Shown here: in pieces, positions 1 to 8,308 of the stretch
How the letters are laid out: the number at the start of each line of letters is the position of its first letter
Position numbering within the stretch: the first letter of the stretch is position 1
Source: JBFHNV01 sp965365655
Lineage (GTDB): Bacteria > Pseudomonadota > Gammaproteobacteria > HK1
NCBI GenBank assembly: GCA_965365655.1
Contig: CBDUCN010000113.1
Location: 1-14,111, forward strand
Length of the DNA stretch: 14,111 nt
Direction: 5' to 3'
Made by a program: the position numbers and the translations under genes
The notes under the pieces: generated by a model
What the model saw: only the letters and a program-made list of their open reading frames with translations
Told to the model about the DNA's origin: nothing
Database searches by the model: none

Positions 1-374
<374 letters not shown>

Positions 375-389
375 GGTCGCGCACCCCGT

Positions 390-448
390 GAATGCTGCAA
401 GCCGCACGCATGGGCGGGCCCCGGAGGGCCGCCTCGGTGCGAGCATTC
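390..448 (-). repeat. Nested inverted repeat / leader hairpin upstream of the corrinoid gene
   Basis: Three pairs of complementary arms are nested around one centre. The outer arms are GAATGCT (390-396) and AGCATTC (442-448). The middle arms are CGCAC (403-407) and GTGCG (437-441). The inner arms are GGCCC (417-421) and GGGCC (426-430) closing a four-base loop, extended by three more pairs across a single bulged base (413-415 with 431-433). Together about 20 base pairs can form. The hairpin ends 15 bases before the corrinoid ATG at 374, so on a minus-strand transcript it would sit in the 5' leader next to the ribosome binding region. It could equally act as a DNA operator. The outer arms are AT-containing and so less likely to arise from GC content alone. 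Confidence 0.5.
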
Positions 449-545
449 TGGGGTCGGCGATCCCGCGCGACGTGCGTTGCGGCGACATGGGGTTACCCGC
501 CGACGACGCCGATGCGGGCGGCGGTCACGCCTTCGGCGCCGCTGC

Positions 546-551
546 TACACT
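546..551 (+). promoter_or_regulatory. folD: Possible -10 element for folD
   Basis: TACACT matches the sigma70 -10 consensus at four of six positions and lies 35 bases before the folD ATG, in the least GC-rich part of this intergenic region. The hexamer 17 bases upstream does not resemble TTGACA, so the call is tentative. Confidence 0.25.
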
Positions 552-586
552 CGTGCGCCTTCCCCATCGCCACCGGGAAACGCCCG

Positions 587-1477
587 ATGAGCCAGCAGCC
601 CCCCGACCCGCGCGTCATCGACGGCAAGGCATTCGCGGCCCGCGTGCGCGAGCGCGTCGCGGCGGGCGTCGCGGCGATCGCGCCGCAGGGAGTCACCCCG
701 GGCCTCGCCGTGGTGCTGGTCGGCGAGAACCCCGCGAGCCAGGTCTACGTGCGCAACAAGGCGCGCCAGACCCGGGAGGCCGGCATGCAGTCCTTCGAGC
801 ACAGGCTGCCGGCGGACACCGGCGAGGACGACCTGCTGGCGGTGGTGCGCCGGCTCAACGACGACCCGGCGGTGCACGGCATCCTGGTGCAGCTCCCTCT
901 GCCGGAGCAGATCCGCGAGGCGGCGGTGATCGACGCCATCGACCCGGCCAAGGACGTGGACGGCTTCCACGTCCACAACGCCGGCCGGCTGGCGACCGGC
1001 GGCGAAGGACTGGTGCCGTGCACCCCGCTCGGCTGCCTGATGCTGCTGGAGGATCGGCTCGGCGACCTGTCCGGGCAGCGCGCGCTGGTGCTGGGCCGCT
1101 CGAACATCGTCGGCAAGCCGATGGCGCAGCTCCTGCTGCAGAAGAGCTGCACGGTCACGATCGCGCACTCGCGCACCCGCGACCTCCGCGAGGAATGCCT
1201 GCGCGCCGAGATCCTGGTCGCGGCGGTGGGCCGTCCGCGCATGGTGCCCGGCGACTGGGTGCGCGAGGGCGCGACCGTGATCGACGTCGGCATCAACCGC
1301 GTGCCGGCAGCCGACGGCAAGTCGCGGCTGGTCGGGGACGTGGACTTCGACAGCGCGCTGCCCCGCGTCGCCGGCATCACCCCGGTGCCGGGCGGCGTCG
1401 GGCCCATGACCATCGCCTGCCTGCTGCACAACACGCTCACCGCCGCGTGCCGTCAGCACGGGCTCGCGCGGCCCTGA
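587..1477 (+). CDS. folD: Bifunctional methylenetetrahydrofolate dehydrogenase / methenyl-THF cyclohydrolase
   Basis: A cytosolic enzyme that interconverts 5,10-methylene-THF, 5,10-methenyl-THF and 10-formyl-THF using NADP(H). The 296-residue product is close to the usual FolD length. Catalytic positions are visible: Y54 and K58 in YVRNKARQ, Q102 in HGILVQLPLP (98-107) and D125 in DVDGFH (123-128). All are shifted by four from E. coli Y50, K54, Q98 and D121. The nucleotide-binding loop GRSNIVGKP is at 170-178, and PGGVGPMT lies near the C-terminus. ATG 587 is chosen because the family's N-terminal homology begins about ten residues later, and a GGGA sequence lies nine bases upstream; an in-frame ATG at 392 would add 65 residues unlike FolD. 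In this setting it would oxidise methylene-THF made from sarcosine or corrinoid-delivered methyl groups. Many proteobacteria have a second housekeeping folD, so this may be a catabolic copy (inference). Confidence 0.97.
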   Translation: MSQQPPDPRVIDGKAFAARVRERVAAGVAAIAPQGVTPGLAVVLVGENPASQVYVRNKARQTREAGMQSFEHRLPADTGEDDLLAVVRRLNDDPAVHGILVQLPLPEQIREAAVIDAIDPAKDVDGFHVHNAGRLATGGEGLVPCTPLGCLMLLEDRLGDLSGQRALVLGRSNIVGKPMAQLLLQKSCTVTIAHSRTRDLREECLRAEILVAAVGRPRMVPGDWVREGATVIDVGINRVPAADGKSRLVGDVDFDSALPRVAGITPVPGGVGPMTIACLLHNTLTAACRQHGLARP

Positions 1478-1622
1478 GCGGGCGCGGGCGCCCGGCAGCG
1501 CGCTGCGCCGGGACACTCGGCGCGGGTACGAGCCGCGTGGCGGTACGGCCGCCCCTGGCGCGCCGCGCCGATCGCGTCGCGCACGGCGGCGGCCGCGGTG
1601 CCGCCCGCGACGCGAGCCCCGG

Positions 1623-2975
1623 ATGAGCGACCCGCTCGCGCGCCCCGTGCGCGACTACGCGGACGTGGACGCGCTGCTGCTGTCACGGGTGCGCGACGAT
1701 CCCCGGCCCTACGCCGCGCGCGCGCACCTTGCCGGCGTCGCGGTGCGCGAGCTGCTGGCCCGCGAGGGTGTGGATCCCGCCGCGCTGCACGCGCTGCACG
1801 TCGCCGGGTCCAAGGGCAAGGGCTCCACCGCGCTGATGACCGAGGCGTTGCTTCGCGACGCGGGCGTGCGCACCGGCACGTACACCTCGCCGCACCTGCG
1901 GCGCTGGAACGAGCGCATCCGGGTCGACGGCGAGCCGGTCAGCGATGCGGCGCTGGCCGCGGCGCTCGAGTGCCTGCGCCCGCACGTCGCGGCGCTGGAC
2001 GCGGCCGGCGACGACGCGGCGCCCACGTTCTTCGACCTGGTCACGGCCGCCGGGCTGCTGATCCTCGCGCGCTCGGGGTGCGCGGCCGCGGTCGTGGAGA
2101 CCGGCCTCGGCGGGCGCTACGACGCGACGAAGGCGATCAGCCCGGCGGCATGCTGCATCACCAGCATCGAGCTGGAGCACACCGACAAGCTGGGCCCCAC
2201 GCTGGCGGACGTGGCCTGGCACAAGGCGGGGATCATCGCCCCGGGCGTACCCGTGGTGGTCGGCGAGCTACCGCCGGAGGCGGCGGACGTGGTGGAGGAC
2301 TGCGCGGCGGCGGCCGGCGCTCGCGTGCTGCGCGCGGGCCGCGACTGGTCGGTGCAGGCATCGCCCGCCGACGGCGGCCAGCGGATCGTCGTGCGCTGGT
2401 GCTGGGAAGGAGCGCCGCGAACCGCCGAGCTGCAGCTGCGCCACGCGGGCCGTCACCTGGCCGTCGACGCCGCGCTCGCGCTGATGCTCGCGCGCGCGGC
2501 GGGTCACGACTGCCGCGCCGACGCCCTCGCCGACTGCGAGCTGCCGGGCCGCGCACAGGTGCTCTCGCGCTCGCCGTGGATCGTCGCCGACGCCGCGCAC
2601 ACGGCGGCCTCGTTCGCGGCGCTCGCGGACACCCTGGCCGGAATCCCGGCGCGCGGCCGGTGCTTCGTGGTCTCCACGGTGCGCGGAAAGCCGCCGCAGG
2701 CCCTCGCGCGCCTGCTCGGCGGGGCGCGCCGCGTGTTCGTGACGCGCGCGGATCGGCTGCGCTCCGCGCCGCCCGGCGAGCTCGCGGCCGCGCTCGGCGG
2801 CCTCGATGCGGCACTTCAGACCGTCGTCGTCGAGGATCCGCGCGAAGCGCTCGTGCGGGCGCGGGCGGAGCTGGAGCCTGGCGAGCTGCTGTGCGCGTGC
2901 GGCTCCACGTACCTGGCCGGCATCGCGATCGAGTGCCTCGCCGGCGGCGCGCCCGGAGACGCACCCGGACGGTGA
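1623..2975 (+). CDS. folC: FolC-like Mur-ligase-family folylpolyglutamate synthase, divergent
   Basis: An ATP-dependent ligase that should add glutamate to folates, and perhaps also to dihydropteroate. Its 450 residues suit the family. The P-loop is HVAGSKGKGST (59-69), followed by SPHLRRWNERIRVDGEP (89-105), ETGLGGRYDATK (159-170), HTDKLGPT (186-193), AWHKAGII (198-205), LPGRAQVL (307-314) and DAAHTAAS (323-330). Several motifs depart from typical bacterial FolC: SKGKGS in place of TNGKGS, WHKAGI in place of EKAGI, and AHTAAS in place of GAHNP. From memory, the substituted forms are closer to eukaryotic FPGS (TKGKGST, AWQKGGI, GAHTASS). The start follows folD by 145 GC-rich bases in which I see no gene, and its ribosome site is weak. 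Co-direction with folD suggests a folate pool serving the neighbouring demethylation genes. Whether it also has dihydrofolate synthase activity cannot be judged from sequence. Confidence 0.86.
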   Translation: MSDPLARPVRDYADVDALLLSRVRDDPRPYAARAHLAGVAVRELLAREGVDPAALHALHVAGSKGKGSTALMTEALLRDAGVRTGTYTSPHLRRWNERIRVDGEPVSDAALAAALECLRPHVAALDAAGDDAAPTFFDLVTAAGLLILARSGCAAAVVETGLGGRYDATKAISPAACCITSIELEHTDKLGPTLADVAWHKAGIIAPGVPVVVGELPPEAADVVEDCAAAAGARVLRAGRDWSVQASPADGGQRIVVRWCWEGAPRTAELQLRHAGRHLAVDAALALMLARAAGHDCRADALADCELPGRAQVLSRSPWIVADAAHTAASFAALADTLAGIPARGRCFVVSTVRGKPPQALARLLGGARRVFVTRADRLRSAPPGELAAALGGLDAALQTVVVEDPREALVRARAELEPGELLCACGSTYLAGIAIECLAGGAPGDAPGR

Positions 2976-2976
2976 G

Positions 2977-2999
2977 CCCGGCGCCTCCGGCGCCGCGGG
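2977..2999. terminator. GC-rich hairpin between convergent folC and soxG
   Basis: Directly after the folC stop, CGGCGCC (2979-2985) and GGCGCCG (2989-2995) form a seven-base-pair stem with a TCC loop, inside a 43-base convergent gap. A stem here could end transcripts from both sides. There is no T-run on either strand, so it is not a textbook intrinsic terminator. Confidence 0.35.
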
Positions 3000-3018
3000 C
3001 ACCGCGCCCGGCCGGGAC

Positions 3019-3621
3019 TCAGTCGGGCGCCGGCAGCAGGTACTCGGCGGCGGCGTCCTCCAGCCACGCGAACACGTAGTCCGCGAAGCTGCGGTGCGCG
3101 TACACGTGGTAGCCCGGCGCGTCGCTCACCTGGTGCAGCAGCATGTGCGCGCGCGCGAGCGCGGTCTGCGCGCAGCGCCCCGCCCCGAACGCGACCGGGT
3201 CGAGGTCCAGGCTGCAGCCCTTCATCAGCACGTCGCGCGCCCGCGGCCCCTCGAGGAGCAGGATCACGCGGCTGTGGCTCACGTCGCTCACGAGCGCGTG
3301 GCGCCCGGACAACGCCTCCTCGAGCGCCGCGGCCAGCGGCGGGGCATCCGCCCCGTCGCGCACCGCGAGCCACTCGTCGGGGCCCAGCCACAGCACGCGG
3401 GTCGCGCCGTCCGCGCTCGCGACGGTGTTCGGCTCGCGCGGCGGGGCCACGCCCAGCACGCCCTCGACCGCGCGCTGGAACGCGCGCCCGCCGTCACCGC
3501 GCAGGCACAGCTGCGCCGCGTCCGGCAGCGGCTCCAGGCGCACCGCGGCATCGGCGGCACGCACTCGCGCCTCCAGGCCCCGGTGGGCCAGCGCGTGCTG
3601 TCGCAGCCAGGCGTCAGCCAT
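3019..3621 (-). CDS. soxG: Sarcosine oxidase, gamma subunit
   Basis: The small gamma subunit of heterotetrameric (alpha-beta-gamma-delta) sarcosine oxidase, a cytosolic flavoenzyme. It is a structural subunit with a GcvT-like fold and no cofactor of its own. The 200-residue product has the family's features: LWLGPDEWL near residues 77-85, VSDVSHSRVILLLEGPRA in the middle, and an FADYVFAWLEDAAAEYL-type C-terminus. The ATG at 3621 overlaps the end of soxA by eight bases (ATGGCTGA), indicating translational coupling; GGAG lies about nine bases upstream. It is the last gene of the minus-strand series and converges on folC. The identity rests mainly on position after soxA plus these modest motifs, since this subunit is the least conserved of the four. 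Confidence 0.93.
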   Translation of the reverse strand: MADAWLRQHALAHRGLEARVRAADAAVRLEPLPDAAQLCLRGDGGRAFQRAVEGVLGVAPPREPNTVASADGATRVLWLGPDEWLAVRDGADAPPLAAALEEALSGRHALVSDVSHSRVILLLEGPRARDVLMKGCSLDLDPVAFGAGRCAQTALARAHMLLHQVSDAPGYHVYAHRSFADYVFAWLEDAAAEYLLPAPD

Positions 3622-6619
3622 TCATCCGTTCTCCCGTCGGGTCGAAGAACACCGGCTCGCACACCGTCGCGCGGGCGACGTGGCCCTGCAGCGGCAGCAG
3701 CACCTCCTGGCCGTGGCGCGCCCGCCCGCCGCGCACCAGCGCCAGCGCGATCGAGTGTCCCAGGTTCTGGCTCCAGTAGCTCGACGTCACGTGACCGATC
3801 ATCGGCACCGGCGGCTCGCCGCCGAAGTGCTCGACGATCTGCGCACCCTCGGGCAACACGAAATCCGGGTCCTCGCTGCGCAGGCCGACGAGCTGCTTGC
3901 GATCCGCGCGGCGGCTGTCGGGGCGCTCCAGGGAGCGGCGCCCGATCCAGTCCTTGGCCTGGCTGCACATGCGCTCCATGCCCAGGTCCAGCGGCGTCAC
4001 GGTGCCGTCGGTCTCCTGCCCCGCGATGATGAAGCCCTTCTCCGCGCGCAGCACGTGCATCGTCTCGGTGCCGAAGGGCGTGATGCCGAAGCGTGCGCCG
4101 GCATTCATCAGCGTGCTCCACAGCGCGAGGCCGTGATCGGCCGGCACGTTGATCTCGAACGACAGCTCGCCGGTGAACGACACGCGGAGCACGCGCGCCG
4201 GGATGCCCGCGACCGTGCCCTCGCGAACGCTCATGAACGGGAAGGCCTGCGGGTCGAGGTCGATGTCGCGGGTCAGCTCCGACAGCAGGCGCCGTGCGTG
4301 GGGGCCGCAGATCGAGGCCGTCGCCCAGTGCTCGGTCACCGAGTTGCAGTACACCTCGAGATCCGGCCACTCGGTCTGCAGCCACTCCTCCAGCCAGCCG
4401 AGCACCCGCGCCGCGTTGCCCGACGTGGTGTGCATCAGGTAGCGGTCCTCGGCCAGGCGCACGGTGACGCCGTCGTCGAACACCATGCCGTCCTCGGTGC
4501 ACATCAGCCCGTAGCGGCAGCGGCCCACCGCCAGCGACTTCCAGCCGTTGGTGTACACGCGGTTGAGCAGATCCGCGGCGTGCGGGCCGCGGATGTCGAT
4601 CTTGCCGAGCGTGGACGCGTCCAGGATCCCGATGGCGCTGCGCGCGGCGACGCACTCGCGGCTCACCGCGTCGCGCATCGATTCGCCATTGCGGGGGTAG
4701 TACCAGGCCCGCTTCCACTGCCCGACGTCCTCCCACAGCGCGCCGTGGGCCTCGTGCCACCCGTGCATCGGCGTGCGGCGCACCGGGTCCATCAGCGCGC
4801 CGAGGTCGCGCCCGGCCAGCGCGCCGAACGTGACCGGGGTGTACGGCGGACGGAAGGTCGTGGTGCCCACCTGCGGGATCGGCTGGCCGCGGGCGTCGCC
4901 CAGGATGGCCAGCGCGTTCACGTTGCTGGTCTTGCCCTGGTCCGTGCCCATCCCCGTGGTCGTGTAGCGCTTGGTGTGCTCCACCGAGCGGTAGCCCTCG
5001 CGCGCGGCGAGGCGGATGTCGGCGGCGGTGACGTCGTTCTGGAAGTCCACGAAGCTCTTGTTCGCGCGCACCCCCGGCGCCAGCGGCACCTGCCACAGCG
5101 CGCGCGGCGCGCCGCTGCGCCGTGCCTGCACCTTCGGCGCGGCCGGCGCCGCGCGGCGGCGGAAGCCCGCGTCCGCGGCGGCGGCCTTGCCCGCCTCGCG
5201 GCCCTCCGACATCACGAAGTCGAGGTCGAAGGTGCCGTTCGCGGCGCCGGCCACGCGCGCCGCCTGCGCCGGCTCGCCGGGCACGAAGCAGGCCTTCGCG
5301 TCGTCGAACACCACCTTGCCGCCGGACTGCGAGTGCAGGTGCACCGCCGGCGACCAGCCTCCCGACATGCACACCAGGTCGACGTTCATCGGCCGCAGGT
5401 GACCGGCCACGCCCCTGCCATCCGCGGTGATCGGCGCCACCTCGACGCGGTTCACCCGCTGCCGGGCGGAGTAGGCGGCGACGACCGCGCGGCCCGTGAG
5501 CACCTCGATGCCGCGCCGGCGGGCCTCCTCGGCGAGATCCGCCGGCGCGTCGCCGCGCGCCTCGACCATGCACACCGACGCGCCGGCGTCGCTCAGGTCC
5601 AGCGCCGCGTCCCATGCCGCGTCGTTGGTGCCGCTCACCACGACGCGCATGCCCGCACGCACCGCGTACCGGTTCACGTAGGTGCGCGCGGCGCCGGCCA
5701 GCATCACGCCCGGCAGGTCGTTGTTGCGAAACACCAGCGGACGCTCGTGCGAGCCGGTGGCAATCACCACCTGCCGCGCGCGCACCTTCCACAGGCGCTG
5801 CCGGGCCCGGCCCCCGAGCGTCCCGGGGGACAGGTGGTCGCCCAGGCGTTCAACCAGCCCGAGGTAGTTGTGGTCGAAGTACGCGAAGACCTGGGTGCGG
5901 GTGAGCACGCGCACGTTGTCCATCGCGCGCAGCTCGGCGGTCGCCTCCGCGACCCACTGCGTCGCGGGCGCATCGTCGATCACGTCGCGCGTGCCCAGCA
6001 GCGCGCCGCCGGTCTCCGCCTGCTCGTCGGCGAGCAGCACCCGCGCACCGGCGCGCGCCGCCGACAGCGCTGCCGACAGGCCCGCCGGCCCGGCGCCTGC
6101 GACCAGCACGTCGCAGTGGGCGTGCATCTTGTCGTACACGTCCGGATCCGGCTCCTGGGGCGCCCGGCCCAGGCCGGCCGCGCGGCGGATCACCGCCTCG
6201 TATTGCATCCACAGCTTCGGCGGCCACATGAAGGTCTTGTAGTAGAAGCCGGCCGGGAACAGCCGCGAGAGCATCCCGTTCACCGCACCCACGTCGAAGC
6301 GCAGGTGCGGCCAGCGGTTCTGGCTGTGCGCGACGAGCCCGTCGTACAGCTCCACCTGCGTCGCACGCAGGTTCGGCTGCGTCGCAGCGCCGGTCTCGAG
6401 CTGCACCAGCGCGTTCGGCTCCTCCGACCCGGCGGTCACGATGCCGCGGGGGCGGTGGTACTTGAAGCTGCGCCCGACCAGGTGCACGTCGGCGGCGAGC
6501 AGCGCCGACGCGAGCGTGTCGCCATGGAAGCCGGTGTACTCCCGATCGTCGAAGCGGAACGCGAGCGGACGGTCGCGGTCGATGCGCCCGCCCGAGAACA
6601 GTCGGTTCGGCTGGTTCAC
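3614..6619 (-). CDS. soxA: Sarcosine oxidase, alpha subunit
   Basis: The large subunit of heterotetrameric sarcosine oxidase. It binds NAD and the folate that accepts the methyl carbon as 5,10-methylene-THF. The 1001-residue product has the family's order: an N-terminal segment with GFHGDTLASALLA (30-42) and RSFKYHRPRGI (50-60), a dinucleotide site GAGPAG (175-180) followed by an acidic strand end, ATGSHERP (287-294), a second nucleotide fold around GTNDAAW (330-336), a linker with FQNDVTAADIRLAAREGY (526-543), and a C-terminal aminomethyltransferase (GcvT-like) domain from about 605 to 995. That domain contains GILDASTLGKIDIRGPH (664-680), FTGELSFEI (815-823) and GTETMHVLRAEKGF (850-863). 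I start it at GTG 6619, which overlaps the soxD stop as GTGA and gives the expected N-terminus (VNQPNRLFSGGRID); the longer in-frame reading to 6793 runs inside soxD and is unlike the family. It is intact, with no frameshift. Confidence 0.97.
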   Translation of the reverse strand: MNQPNRLFSGGRIDRDRPLAFRFDDREYTGFHGDTLASALLAADVHLVGRSFKYHRPRGIVTAGSEEPNALVQLETGAATQPNLRATQVELYDGLVAHSQNRWPHLRFDVGAVNGMLSRLFPAGFYYKTFMWPPKLWMQYEAVIRRAAGLGRAPQEPDPDVYDKMHAHCDVLVAGAGPAGLSAALSAARAGARVLLADEQAETGGALLGTRDVIDDAPATQWVAEATAELRAMDNVRVLTRTQVFAYFDHNYLGLVERLGDHLSPGTLGGRARQRLWKVRARQVVIATGSHERPLVFRNNDLPGVMLAGAARTYVNRYAVRAGMRVVVSGTNDAAWDAALDLSDAGASVCMVEARGDAPADLAEEARRRGIEVLTGRAVVAAYSARQRVNRVEVAPITADGRGVAGHLRPMNVDLVCMSGGWSPAVHLHSQSGGKVVFDDAKACFVPGEPAQAARVAGAANGTFDLDFVMSEGREAGKAAAADAGFRRRAAPAAPKVQARRSGAPRALWQVPLAPGVRANKSFVDFQNDVTAADIRLAAREGYRSVEHTKRYTTTGMGTDQGKTSNVNALAILGDARGQPIPQVGTTTFRPPYTPVTFGALAGRDLGALMDPVRRTPMHGWHEAHGALWEDVGQWKRAWYYPRNGESMRDAVSRECVAARSAIGILDASTLGKIDIRGPHAADLLNRVYTNGWKSLAVGRCRYGLMCTEDGMVFDDGVTVRLAEDRYLMHTTSGNAARVLGWLEEWLQTEWPDLEVYCNSVTEHWATASICGPHARRLLSELTRDIDLDPQAFPFMSVREGTVAGIPARVLRVSFTGELSFEINVPADHGLALWSTLMNAGARFGITPFGTETMHVLRAEKGFIIAGQETDGTVTPLDLGMERMCSQAKDWIGRRSLERPDSRRADRKQLVGLRSEDPDFVLPEGAQIVEHFGGEPPVPMIGHVTSSYWSQNLGHSIALALVRGGRARHGQEVLLPLQGHVARATVCEPVFFDPTGERMNG

Positions 6620-6906
6620 GCGCCGCCCTTCCCCGCCGCCGGCGGCGGCTCGCCCATCGCGTACACCGCGAGGATCTCGTGGCTCACGGTGTGCCGCGTG
6701 ACGTTGAACCAGCGCCGGCACCCCTGTGCGTGCACCCATCGCTCGTGATGCACCCCGCGCGGGTTGCTGCGCATGAACAGGTAGTCGGCCCACGCGTCGT
6801 CGTCGAGCGCGAACGGGTCCGGCGGACGCACGATGTGCGCCTCACCGCCGCAGGTGAACTCCGACTCGTCGCGCGGGCCGCAGTGCGGGCATTCGATCAG
6901 GAACAT
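6616..6906 (-). CDS. soxD: Sarcosine oxidase, delta subunit (zinc-binding)
   Basis: The small zinc-binding subunit of heterotetrameric sarcosine oxidase, 96 residues, a typical length. The zinc ligands known in this family are all present at the same positions as in characterised enzymes: C6 and C9 in CPHCGPRDE, and H59 and C63 in HAQGCRRWF. Other family marks are TCGGEAHIVRP (18-28), the tryptophan-rich DDDAWADYLFMRSNP (35-49), and NVTRHTVSHEIL (68-79). A short Ala/Gly/Pro-rich tail ends the protein. The ATG at 6906 gives the canonical N-terminus. The stop overlaps the soxA GTG by four bases, so soxA translation is probably coupled to it. Its start lies 151 bases after soxB, longer than other junctions in the sox set. 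Confidence 0.96.
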   Translation of the reverse strand: MFLIECPHCGPRDESEFTCGGEAHIVRPPDPFALDDDAWADYLFMRSNPRGVHHERWVHAQGCRRWFNVTRHTVSHEILAVYAMGEPPPAAGKGGA

Positions 6907-7057
6907 GGTGCTTTCGCTGCAAACGGTGCGTGTACCCGGCCGGCGCGCTGGGCGCAGAGGACCCGCGGGCTCGATGACCGGCTCCCGTGGTCTTCCCTGC
7001 GGGCTGCGCGACCGTCGCGGCCCTGCGGCGACATCCCGGCCATCCGACGCCCCCGCA

Positions 7058-8308
7058 TCAGTGCGCGACCGCCGCCGCGCCGTGCTCGTCGATGAGCATG
7101 CCGCTGACGAAACGGTCCAGGGTGAACGGGGCGTTGATCGGGTGCGGCTCGTCGCGCGCGATGGTGTGGGCGAACACCCAGCCGGATCCCGGCGTCGCCT
7201 TGAAGCCCCCGGTGCCCCAGCCGCAGTTGAAGAACAGGTTCTTCACCGGCGTCTTCGACAGGATGGGGCTCGCGTCCGGGCACACGTCCACGATGCCGCC
7301 CCAGGAGCGGAGCATGCGCAGGCGCGAGAAGATCGGGAACAGCTCGACGAGAGCCCCCATCTGGTGCTCGATCACCGGGAAGCTGCCGCGCTGGGCGTAG
7401 CTGGTGTAGCCGTCGATGCCGGCGCCGATCACCAGCTCGCCCTTGTCGGACTGGCTGACGTAGACGTGCACCGCGTTCGACATCACGACCGTGTGGTGCA
7501 CCGGCTTGATCGGCTCCGAGACCAGCGCCTGCAGCGGATGGCTCTCGACCGGCAGGCGGAAGCCGGCCATCGCGGCCAGCACGCTCGCGTGGCCCGCCAC
7601 GACCACGCCCACCTTGCCCGCGCCGATGAAGCCGCGGCTGGTCTCGACGCCGGTGACGGCGCCGTCCTTGCGCCGGATCCCGGTGACCTCGCAGTTCTGG
7701 ATGATGTCCACGCCGCGCGCGTCCGCCGCCCGGGCGAAGCCCCACGCGACGGCGTCGTGGCGCGCCGTGCCGCCGCGGCGCTGCAGCGACGCGCCCAGCA
7801 CCGGGTAGCGCGACTCGGGCGAGGTGTTCAGGATCGGGCACATCGCCTTGATCTGATCGGGCGTCAGGATCTCGGAGTCGATGCCGTTCAGCCGGTTCGC
7901 GTTGACGCGCCGCGACAGCTCGCGCAGGTCGTGCAGGTTGTGCGCGAGGTTCATCACGCCGCGCGGACTGAACATGATGTTGTAGTTGAGCTCCTGGGAG
8001 AGCCCCTCGTAGAGCTTCAGCGAGTGCTCGTAGAGCGCTGCGCTCTCGTCCCACAGGTAGTTCGAGCGGCAGATCGTGGTGTTGCGCCCGGTGTTCCCGC
8101 CGCCGATCCACCCCTTCTCGAGCACCGCGACGTTGGTCACGCCGTGGTTCTTCGCGAGGTAGTACGCGGTCGCGAGGCCGTGACCGCCGCCGCCGACGAT
8201 CACGACGTCGTAGTGCGGGCGCGGCTCCGGCGAGCGCCACGCCGCCTGCCAGCGCTCGTGGAAGGACAGCGCGTTGCGCGCGAGTGAGAAGATCGAGTAC
8301 TTCGTCAT
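7058..8308 (-). CDS. soxB: Sarcosine oxidase, beta subunit (FAD/FMN)
   Basis: The catalytic flavoprotein subunit, a member of the DAO/glycine oxidase fold. It oxidises sarcosine at FAD, and electrons pass to a covalently bound FMN at the alpha-beta interface, where O2 is reduced to H2O2. The 416 residues fit the family. The FAD dinucleotide motif is VVIVGGGGHGLATAYYLA (35-52), followed by the acidic end E64 in VLEKGWIGGGN. RRGGTARHDAVAWG (177-190) holds H184, which I equate with the conserved FMN-linking histidine of heterotetrameric sarcosine oxidases. The C-terminal part has RSWGGIVDVCPDASPIL and NCGWGTGGFKATPGSG, both typical. ATG 8308 gives the standard MTKYSIFSLARNAL start; the ribosome site is weak. 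It follows sdaA after a 141-base gap in which no conserved gene is seen. Confidence 0.97.
   Translation of the reverse strand: MTKYSIFSLARNALSFHERWQAAWRSPEPRPHYDVVIVGGGGHGLATAYYLAKNHGVTNVAVLEKGWIGGGNTGRNTTICRSNYLWDESAALYEHSLKLYEGLSQELNYNIMFSPRGVMNLAHNLHDLRELSRRVNANRLNGIDSEILTPDQIKAMCPILNTSPESRYPVLGASLQRRGGTARHDAVAWGFARAADARGVDIIQNCEVTGIRRKDGAVTGVETSRGFIGAGKVGVVVAGHASVLAAMAGFRLPVESHPLQALVSEPIKPVHHTVVMSNAVHVYVSQSDKGELVIGAGIDGYTSYAQRGSFPVIEHQMGALVELFPIFSRLRMLRSWGGIVDVCPDASPILSKTPVKNLFFNCGWGTGGFKATPGSGWVFAHTIARDEPHPINAPFTLDRFVSGMLIDEHGAAAVAH

Larger units (their letters stand above)
375..586. promoter_or_regulatory. Divergent promoter region between corrinoid gene and folD
   Basis: This 212-base non-coding stretch must hold the promoters for both the minus-strand corrinoid gene and plus-strand folD. 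It contains a nested inverted repeat (390-448, listed separately) near the corrinoid start. On the folD side, TACACT at 546-551 resembles a sigma70 -10 box, but no good -35 is seen 17 bases upstream. I do not recognise a known riboswitch consensus, including those for cobalamin, SAH or glycine. Confidence 0.55.

Noticed and set aside
392..586. A 65-residue N-terminal extension of FolD from ATG 392
   Set aside because: The extension does not look like FolD, crosses the divergent promoter region and the hairpin, and the ATG at 587 matches the family start and catalytic residue numbering.
3143..6748. A 1201-codon open frame on the plus strand opposite soxA and soxG
   Set aside because: Its translation is Arg/His/Ala/Val-rich low-complexity text with no family motifs, and it lies antisense to clearly conserved sox genes. 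Long antisense frames are expected at this GC content.
6620..6793. A 58-residue N-terminal extension of SoxA inside soxD
   Set aside because: It overlaps conserved soxD coding sequence in another frame, while GTG 6619 gives the usual SoxA N-terminus and a GTGA overlap.
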